A stretch of 64,000 nucleotides of DNA, from assembly GCA_965277895.1 (NCBI GenBank), contig CBDIDR010000001.1, forward strand, positions 248,001-312,000, in the 5' to 3' direction. The notes under the pieces were generated by a model. The model was given only the letters and a program-made list of their open reading frames with translations. It had not been told where the DNA came from and made no database searches. Below, piece by piece: positions 58,769 through 64,000 of this stretch. The first letter of the stretch is position 1; each line of letters opens with the position of its first letter. The stretch comes from GCA-2862585 sp965277895 (GTDB lineage: Bacteria; Bacteroidota; Bacteroidia; Flavobacteriales; UBA7312). The position numbers were made by a program, and so were the translations under genes.

Positions 58769-59250
58769 TGAGTATTAAAATATATACCGATGGTTCGTCT
58801 AAAGGAAATCCTGGTCCTGGTGGCTACGGCATTGTTCTTCTTTCGGATGAGGGGCACCGAAAAGAGGTCGCTAAAGGCTTTAGAAAAACCACCAATAACA
58901 GAATGGAGCTATTAAGTGTTATTGTCGCTCTGGAAATGCTAAAGGCTAGACCTATGGATGTACTTGTTTTTTCAGACTCCAAATATGTGGTTGATGCGGT
59001 TGAAAAACAGTGGGTATTTGCTTGGGAAAAGAAGTTTTTTGATAAGAAAAAGAATGCCGATCTCTGGAAGCGGTTCTTAAAAATATACAACAAACACAAC
59101 GTTAGGTTTATCTGGGTAAAAGGCCACAACAACAATGTGGAAAATGAACGTTGTGATAAGCTAGCGGTTGCTGCTGCTGAAGCTGAAAAACACCACGAAA
59201 TTGATAGGGGTTATGAGAATTCTCAAAACCAAAACCCCTCTCTATTGTAA
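58768..59250 (+). CDS. rnhA: Ribonuclease HI
   Basis: A 160-residue enzyme that cuts RNA in RNA-DNA hybrids. The four acidic residues of the DEDD active site appear in YTDGSSKGNPGPGGYG, NRMELLSVIVALE, VFSDSKYVVD and the ERCDKLAVAAA segment, and WVKGHNNNVEN is the family's basic loop. Its first base is the last base of the marC stop. Its end overlaps the convergent M1 peptidase by nine bases. Confidence 0.95.
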   Translation: MSIKIYTDGSSKGNPGPGGYGIVLLSDEGHRKEVAKGFRKTTNNRMELLSVIVALEMLKARPMDVLVFSDSKYVVDAVEKQWVFAWEKKFFDKKKNADLWKRFLKIYNKHNVRFIWVKGHNNNVENERCDKLAVAAAEAEKHHEIDRGYENSQNQNPSLL

Positions 59251-61695
59251 ACCCATTGTTTTTGCAATTTTAAGCCTGTCTATTGTTGCTTTTGCTTTCT
59301 CTTTAAGCTCTTTATCTTTTTCTGTTTTAAGCTTTGTGTCAATGGCTTTTTTGAGGTCGTTGTATAAGTATGTTTTTACTCTTTTCATCCACGATTGAGC
59401 GTTTTCTAAAGCACTTTCTAGGGCAGGAACACCATCTAGTAAAACATTTAGGTCTTGTCTTTTCAAAAAGGATGAGTAATACATAGAGGCGTAATACCGA
59501 TTATATCCGCTAGAGCCTAATAATTGGTTTTTGAGGTAATCCATTTTGTCAAGACCGCCGTATTCGGAATACAGGCTCGAAACAACTCTTGGTAAATCTT
59601 TTTCCAGGCTGGTAGCTTGCTCTAGTGCTTTTTCCGAATTTAATACAGACAATCCTCTTAAGCCAGCTCCTGCAACATAAAGTGACTTTTCATTAATTGC
59701 CGCTTCGAAAAGCTCCTCATATTCTGAGTTATTTTCAAGTTCTGACAAAAAGAGTATCGCTTGAGACCTTACTTCTGTATTCGTATTGTATTTGGCTTGT
59801 TGCTCTATAATACCCGAAAGGTCTTCTTTGTTTTTGAAGGATTCTGCCTCTTCGATTCCTGCAAGTTGAATGGGCCAATTGTTGTTGTTTAAAGCGTGTA
59901 ATATGGCATTCTCCTTGCCTTTTTCACTAACATTTCGAAGAGCAAATACCATATCCATATATAGAGGGGCGTGCATTTGTTCTATCCACCAATCGTCAGG
60001 TTTTTCTTCAAATATTTCAGCTAGTAAAACGTGTTCTGAGTCAACAATAACATTTATCGGTTTGCTATTCACATCAAAAACAAATTCGTGCTTTGACTCC
60101 GTCATGGTTACGGCATGTCTTTTTGTTTGACCTTCTTCATAAACATCTATATTGAATGGTAGTTTATAAACCGGTGTCGTGCCCTGGTCTTGAATCTGCT
60201 CAATAATTACTGTTTGTTGTTTCTTTGCTTCATTGTATTTGTAGTCAACCGCTAAAATTGGGTGTCCAGAGGCTAAAAACCACTGATTAAAAAACCAGTT
60301 TAAATCTTCGCCAGAAACTTCTTCCATAGCCAGCCTCAACTGGTGAATTTCTACTGTATTAAAGGCGTTGTCTTTAAGGTATTTTTGCAACCCACTATAA
60401 AAAGCGTCATCGCCAAGATGGTAGCGTAACATGTGTAGTATTCTTCCGCCTTTGGCATAGGAGTGGTTGTCAAACATGTCTTCTTTGTCTTCATAATTAA
60501 AGCGAATCATGTCTTTTTGCTCGACCCTTGATTCGTTCAAATAATTCTGAAGGTCGTTTTCTAGATGCATATCTGCTCCTAGTCTGCCGAGCCACTTTTC
60601 TCTCCAAATGTACTCGCCATATGTTGCAAAAGATTCGTTCAAAGGAAGGTTTGCCCATGATTCGCAGGTAACCAAATCTCCAAACCAGTGATGAAATAGT
60701 TCGTGAGCAATAATATCGTCTTCGTGTCTATCCACAAGCTCTCTATCAGTCATCTGAACAAATTCGCCGTAAATAACTGCTGTTGTATTTTCCATCGCTC
60801 CAGAAACAAAATCTCTGACCACAACTTGAGCGTATTTTTCCCAAGGATAATCAACACCTAGTAGGTCTGAAAAATAGTCAATCATATCTGGTGTTCTACC
60901 AAAAATAGCCCTGGCGTTTTTATGGTAATCGTCTTCTAAATAGTAGGTGACATCTTTGTCTTCCCATTTATCATAGGTTATATTAAATTCTCCAACAGCC
61001 ATCATTGCTAAGTATGGGGTGTGTCCTAGTTTTTGCTCCCAATAGTCTGTTCTAGTGCCGTCTTCGTTTTCAATGCTTTTTACTAATAAACCGTTTGATA
61101 GTGTTGTGAAGTTTTTCTTTACAGTAATGTCTATGTTTTGCGTTGTTCTTTCGTTAGGTGAGTCTATTGTTGGAAACCAACACGAACTGGCTTCCGTTTC
61201 TCCTTGTGTCCATATTTGCATGGGCTTATTTTTATCCTCTCCTAAGGGGTTAATGAAGTACAGGCCTTTAGCGTCTGTAATGGCATTACTTCCTTCAACA
61301 GCAAGTTCATTGGGTTTTGCGGTATATTTTATGATAACGGTATAGTCTTCTGTTCTATCATAAACCCTATCGAGCTGAATATCTAATAGAAGATTGTCGT
61401 AGTCATATAGCAACTCCTCTCCGTTCATACTTACAGAGTGGATGTCAAAGCCTTTAGCGTCAAGTATTAGTTCATCTGTTGAGTGAAAATAGGGTTTTAG
61501 GGTCAGTTCAGCTGTTCCTAATAAGTGTTGTTTTTCCCAATTAAAGCGAACTGATAAGTCTGTGTGAATAAGGTCGTTTAGTCGCGTTCTTGAGGCATTA
61601 TATATTTCTTTTTCCTCTAGTTTTTCCGCATATTCTACTTTCGTTGTGCTTGTACTTACCAAGAGTGCTAGTGCAATTGCTATAAGAGTTTCCAT
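59242..61695 (-). CDS. M1 family aminopeptidase, exported
   Basis: An 817-residue zinc aminopeptidase. It begins with a signal-like segment METLIAIALALLVSTSTTKVE. The exopeptidase motif SGAMENTTAV is followed by the zinc site HELFHHWFGDLVTCESWANLPLNE, i.e. HExxH with the third Glu 18 residues on; a conserved Tyr region follows. The last 250 residues are helical repeats of the ERAP1-like type. It releases N-terminal residues from peptides, probably in the periplasm. Confidence 0.93.
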   Translation of the reverse strand: METLIAIALALLVSTSTTKVEYAEKLEEKEIYNASRTRLNDLIHTDLSVRFNWEKQHLLGTAELTLKPYFHSTDELILDAKGFDIHSVSMNGEELLYDYDNLLLDIQLDRVYDRTEDYTVIIKYTAKPNELAVEGSNAITDAKGLYFINPLGEDKNKPMQIWTQGETEASSCWFPTIDSPNERTTQNIDITVKKNFTTLSNGLLVKSIENEDGTRTDYWEQKLGHTPYLAMMAVGEFNITYDKWEDKDVTYYLEDDYHKNARAIFGRTPDMIDYFSDLLGVDYPWEKYAQVVVRDFVSGAMENTTAVIYGEFVQMTDRELVDRHEDDIIAHELFHHWFGDLVTCESWANLPLNESFATYGEYIWREKWLGRLGADMHLENDLQNYLNESRVEQKDMIRFNYEDKEDMFDNHSYAKGGRILHMLRYHLGDDAFYSGLQKYLKDNAFNTVEIHQLRLAMEEVSGEDLNWFFNQWFLASGHPILAVDYKYNEAKKQQTVIIEQIQDQGTTPVYKLPFNIDVYEEGQTKRHAVTMTESKHEFVFDVNSKPINVIVDSEHVLLAEIFEEKPDDWWIEQMHAPLYMDMVFALRNVSEKGKENAILHALNNNNWPIQLAGIEEAESFKNKEDLSGIIEQQAKYNTNTEVRSQAILFLSELENNSEYEELFEAAINEKSLYVAGAGLRGLSVLNSEKALEQATSLEKDLPRVVSSLYSEYGGLDKMDYLKNQLLGSSGYNRYYASMYYSSFLKRQDLNVLLDGVPALESALENAQSWMKRVKTYLYNDLKKAIDTKLKTEKDKELKEKAKATIDRLKIAKTMGLQ

Positions 61696-61738
61696 AATAT
61701 AATTTTGTGAGGGTGTAAAAGTAACAACATTTCTTTGT

Positions 61739-61746
61739 TAAATTTG
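61739..61746 (+). promoter_or_regulatory. -7 box of the biotin carrier gene (leaderless)
   Basis: TAAATTTG, exact consensus, four bases before the GTG start. Confidence 0.55.
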
Positions 61747-61750
61747 TGGC

Positions 61751-62218
61751 GTGAAAGCAGTAATAAATAAAGACCTTGAATTTTCTCTAGAAGATGAGAT
61801 TAATTGGGATTGCATCGAGGTAAAAGACGGTCAGTTTCATATTATTTACAAAAACAAATCCTACCTCGCTGATATTGTAAATTTGAATGTCTCTAAAAAA
61901 GAGGTCAGCCTACTTATTAATAATAGGTATTATGATGTTGTGCTAAAAGATAAATACGATGATTTACTAAATCAGTTGGGTTTAGATGCTGCTACTAACA
62001 AAAAAGATAATGAAGTAAAAGCTCCGATGCCAGGTCAAGTTTTAGACATCTTGGTAAAGGCTGGAGACACTATCAATGAGGGTGATGGGCTTATCGTACT
62101 AGAAGCCATGAAAATGGAGAACATCATCAAATCTACCAGAGATGGTGTAATACAAGAGGTACATGCTAAAAAAAGCAATAGTGTTGAAAAAAATGCAGTG
62201 CTAATTGTCTTCGAATAA
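61751..62218 (+). CDS. Biotin carboxyl carrier protein subunit
   Basis: A 155-residue protein whose last 70 residues are a biotinyl domain (VKAPMPGQVLDILVKAGDTINEGD and EAMKMEN with the biotin Lys). The N-terminal part resembles the linker domain of propionyl- or acyl-CoA carboxylase alpha subunits. The matching biotin carboxylase and carboxyltransferase genes are not adjacent. The start is a GTG four bases after an exact -7 box, so the mRNA probably begins at the start codon. Confidence 0.9.
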   Translation: MKAVINKDLEFSLEDEINWDCIEVKDGQFHIIYKNKSYLADIVNLNVSKKEVSLLINNRYYDVVLKDKYDDLLNQLGLDAATNKKDNEVKAPMPGQVLDILVKAGDTINEGDGLIVLEAMKMENIIKSTRDGVIQEVHAKKSNSVEKNAVLIVFE

Positions 62219-62221
62219 GCC

Positions 62222-63145
62222 TTAAACGAGTTGTATATCGAACTGTACTAAGTCCACAAACTCCGAAATTCGGTTATTAACCTCATCTTTAGAAAGACCG
62301 TCCATTCGTTCTGTTCCAAACTTTTCTACACAAAAAGATGCCATTGCTGAACCTATTATTACCGCTCTTTTCATATTCTCAAAGGAATAGTCTTTAGTAG
62401 CACAAAGGTGTCCTACAAAGCCACCTGCGAAGGTATCACCTGCTCCTGTTGGGTCAAACACATCCTCTAATGGTAAGGCTGGAGCAAAGAAAACTTCTTC
62501 TGAATTAAATAAAAGTGCACCGTGTTCACCCTTTTTAATAATGAGAAACTTTGGCCCAAATGACAATATCTTTTTTGCTGCTTTAACTAATGAATACTCT
62601 CCTGACAATTGACGTGCCTCTTCATCATTTATAGTAAGTACATCAACGTTTTTAAGGGCAACCATAAGGTCATCAATAAAATTATCCATCCAAAAGTTCA
62701 TAGTATCCAAGACTATAAGTTTTGGTCTTTCCTCCAGTTGGTCTAATACTTTTTGCTGAATGCTTGGCATTAGGTTTCCTAACATTAAGAGTTCACAGTT
62801 TTGGTATTCAGCAGGAACAACAGGATTAAATGTTTCTAATACATTAAGTTGTGTATCCATTGTGTCTCTAGTATTCATGTCATTATGATACCTTCCAGAC
62901 CAAAAGAATGTTTTTTCATCTTTCTTAATTTGAAGCCCTTTTGTATCAACCTTATGGTTGTGTAACATATCTATAGCAGACTGCGGGAAGTCACCACCAA
63001 CTACAGAAACTAAATTAATCTCATTGTGAAATTTTGAAGCGGACAACCCTATATAGGTGGCTGCACCTCCTATAATTTTATCTGTTTTACCAAATGGTGT
63101 TTCAATGGCATCAAAAGCAACTGTTCCTACAACTAATAAACTCAT
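62222..63145 (-). CDS. PfkB family carbohydrate kinase
   Basis: A 307-residue ribokinase-fold sugar or nucleoside kinase. It has the opening GTVAFDAIETPFGKTDKIIGGAATYIGLSASKF, the acidic Asp/Glu pair in the ATP region (INDEEARQLSGE) and the C-terminal signature DPTGAGDTFAGGFVGHL with the catalytic Asp. The substrate is unknown; adenosine or ribose-type sugars are plausible. It has its own promoter and converges with the biotin carrier gene. Confidence 0.92.
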   Translation of the reverse strand: MSLLVVGTVAFDAIETPFGKTDKIIGGAATYIGLSASKFHNEINLVSVVGGDFPQSAIDMLHNHKVDTKGLQIKKDEKTFFWSGRYHNDMNTRDTMDTQLNVLETFNPVVPAEYQNCELLMLGNLMPSIQQKVLDQLEERPKLIVLDTMNFWMDNFIDDLMVALKNVDVLTINDEEARQLSGEYSLVKAAKKILSFGPKFLIIKKGEHGALLFNSEEVFFAPALPLEDVFDPTGAGDTFAGGFVGHLCATKDYSFENMKRAVIIGSAMASFCVEKFGTERMDGLSKDEVNNRISEFVDLVQFDIQLV

Positions 63146-63169
63146 AACTTTTAAAAATTTTTATTTTTG

Positions 63170-63177
63170 CAAATGTA
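63170..63177 (-). promoter_or_regulatory. -7 box of the PfkB kinase gene
   Basis: TACATTTG on the minus strand, exact consensus, 24 bases before the ATG. Confidence 0.5.
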
Positions 63178-63208
63178 TTGCATAATTATTAGCATTGTAC
63201 TAATATTG
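63178..63208 (+). promoter_or_regulatory. Promoter of tRNA-Asn
   Basis: TTG (63178-63180), 20 bases, then TAATATTG (one mismatch to consensus), ending 13 bases before the tRNA. The spacing is typical. It starts right beside the kinase gene's -7 box. Confidence 0.5.
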
Positions 63209-63221
63209 CACACTGATTTTT

Positions 63222-63295
63222 TCCTCCTTAGCTCAGTTGGTTAGAGCATCTGACTGTTAATCAGAGGGTCCTTGGTTCGAGTCCAAGAGGGGGAG
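63222..63295 (+). tRNA. tRNA-Asn (anticodon GTT)
   Basis: A 74-base cloverleaf: acceptor TCCTCCT/AGGGGGA with discriminator G, anticodon stem TCTGA/TCAGA around CTGTTAA giving GTT, and T arm CTTGG TTCGAGT CCAAG. CCA is not encoded (CAA follows), unlike the tRNA-Ala in this window. Confidence 0.94.
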
Positions 63296-63303
63296 CAAAA
63301 GAC

Positions 63304-63332
63304 AAAGCATCTACTTTCGTAGATGCTTTTTT
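63304..63332 (+). terminator. Terminator after tRNA-Asn
   Basis: AAAGCATCTAC and GTAGATGCTTT around a TTTC loop, continued by a T-run on the plus strand and A-rich on the other side. It also can end the convergent small membrane gene. Confidence 0.85.
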
Positions 63333-63336
63333 GCTT

Positions 63337-63525
63337 TTAACTCTCTTTTTGGTCTTTTGTTTTACTCTTTCTAAAAAGTTTGTCTACACCAATCCAAATA
63401 AAAATAATTGGCCAATAGACTCTAATTAATTCTCCTAATGATACTTTAATTAAATTGAGATTGTTAGCTAAAAATAATAGTCCTAAAAGAATAAATAAAA
63501 TTCCAATACTTTTTCCTTTTTCCAT
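63337..63525 (-). CDS. Small membrane protein, LiaI/LiaF-like N-terminal type
   Basis: A 62-residue protein with two hydrophobic helices (SIGILFILLGLLFLANNL and VYWPIIFIWIGVDKLF), the pattern of the small transmembrane region found in LiaI/LiaF-like proteins (DUF5668 type). The tail is charged (RKSKTKDQKES). Function unknown. It follows the small lipoprotein gene by 11 bases on the same strand. Confidence 0.7.
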   Translation of the reverse strand: MEKGKSIGILFILLGLLFLANNLNLIKVSLGELIRVYWPIIFIWIGVDKLFRKSKTKDQKES

Positions 63526-63536
63526 AGTTTTCTGTT

Positions 63537-63728
63537 TTATAAAACCATTTTTTTAAATAATCCTTGCTTTGGTTTCTTGTGCTTTTTCTTTAACTGTGTT
63601 TTTGTAAAAAAACTTTCTTTTTTATTTATCTTACTATCAGGTACACAACCAACAGAGGTATAATTATACTGACTTTTACAGGATAATATTATTACTATTA
63701 ACAATAAATATTTGAAAGCTCTTTTCAT
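63537..63728 (-). CDS. Small lipoprotein of unknown function
   Basis: The start at 63728 gives a lipoprotein signal MKRAFKYLLLIVIILSC with lipobox Cys17; a longer reading from 63863 would run antisense through the RNase R start and is unlikely. The mature part is short (about 47 residues), polar and strongly basic at the end (TQLKKKHKKPKQGLFKKMVL). It is divergent from the RNase R gene, whose ATG is 40 bases away. Confidence 0.55.
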   Translation of the reverse strand: MKRAFKYLLLIVIILSCKSQYNYTSVGCVPDSKINKKESFFTKTQLKKKHKKPKQGLFKKMVL

Positions 63729-63768
63729 GTAATACAAATTAAGCATATTAAATTCATACTTTCGTGAA

Positions 63769-64000
63769 ATGCCAAAAAAAAAGAAAAGAAGGAAGGTAAC
63801 TAAACAAAGCTTACAGTCACAAACCTTAAACATTCTTAGAAAACATCCTAAAAAATCATTCAACTACAAACAGCTTTCTAAACAAATAGGACTCGGAGAT
63901 GAATCTTCTAAATTATTGGTACAAGTCGTACTTAACGAACTTGAAGAAAATGAAAAAATAATTTCTGTTAGTAGAGGAAAATATAAGCTAAAATCACAAT
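63769..64000 (+). CDS. rnr: Ribonuclease R, N-terminal part (cut by window end)
   Basis: An open frame of 77 codons runs off the window end with no stop. It starts MPKKKKRRKVTKQSLQSQ, a basic leader, followed by a winged-helix-like segment (LNILRKHPKKSFNYKQLSKQIG and VQVVLNELEENEKIISVSRGKYKL). This is the layout at the start of Bacteroidota RNase R, a processive 3'-5' exoribonuclease; the catalytic RNB domain would lie beyond the window. TACTTTCG (63757-63764, one mismatch to the -7 consensus) ends four bases before the ATG, so the message is probably leaderless. Confidence 0.75.
   Translation, partial: MPKKKKRRKVTKQSLQSQTLNILRKHPKKSFNYKQLSKQIGLGDESSKLLVQVVLNELEENEKIISVSRGKYKLKSQ

Noticed and set aside
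63729..63863. N-terminal extension of the small lipoprotein gene
   Set aside because: The extension would run antisense across the RNase R start and would precede a clear lipoprotein signal peptide, so the shorter start is better.

Overview
The window looks like chromosomal DNA from a marine member of the Bacteroidota, probably a flavobacterial relative. The evidence is the low GC content, many exact TAnnTTTG promoter boxes of the Bacteroidota type, a gliding lipoprotein (GldH), a type IX secretion sorting domain, two TonB-dependent-type barrel proteins, a DksA-like protein of the form common in the phylum, and a green-type proteorhodopsin beside a Blh carotene oxygenase. There is no phage, transposon or CRISPR array. 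Gene density is high, and most genes are housekeeping genes in short operons.

Layout. Positions 1-1.8 kb hold the end of a 2-aminomuconate-semialdehyde-type dehydrogenase, a CBS-domain protein and a small unknown gene. Positions 1.9-6.7 kb are a three-gene operon (glycosylasparaginase, ROK kinase, GH92 mannosidase) that fits breakdown of N-linked glycans. Positions 6.7-12.2 kb hold a beta-barrel receptor and a probable zinc locus: receptor, His/Cys-rich lipoprotein and a divergent Fur/Zur regulator around a palindromic operator. Positions 12.2-18.2 kb hold proteorhodopsin and blh back to back with a umuDC pair, plus acetyltransferase-like genes. Positions 18.3-29 kb hold pheS, a cyclophilin, cvpA, pgk, the holB-ricT-gldH-PBP1A run and scoAB. 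Positions 29.0-29.4 kb are a non-coding stretch with two tandem copies of a probable small RNA gene. Positions 29.4-41.8 kb hold a peptide-type ABC ATPase, lipB, a sugar-phosphate isomerase, lysS, gpsA, uvrC, asd, a sulfotransferase-like gene, lspA and a DksA-like gene. Positions 41.8-54.9 kb hold ileS with a RidA-family deaminase, tRNA-Ala, a photolyase/cryptochrome, a large CotH/lamin-tail secreted protein, an M42 peptidase and pyruvate kinase. Positions 54.9-64 kb hold acpP-fabF-rnc, purN-marC-rnhA, an M1 aminopeptidase, a biotin carrier protein, a PfkB kinase, tRNA-Asn and the start of an RNase R gene cut by the window end.

How the parts fit. The cell appears to scavenge glycoprotein and peptide material (GH92, glycosylasparaginase, M1 and M42 peptidases, peptide ABC ATPase), to supplement energy with light (proteorhodopsin and retinal synthesis) and to cope with light damage (UvrC, UmuDC, photolyase). 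Many transcripts appear leaderless: the -7 box often ends four or five bases before the start codon.

The most unexplained element is the tandem small-RNA pair at 28994-29408. Its 85-bp identical block matches almost exactly the span from predicted transcription start to the end of the terminator U-tract. The best candidate regulatory switch is the palindrome between the receptor and the Zur-like gene at 11743-11763. All functional calls come from reading the sequence and from memory of protein families; no database search was run.
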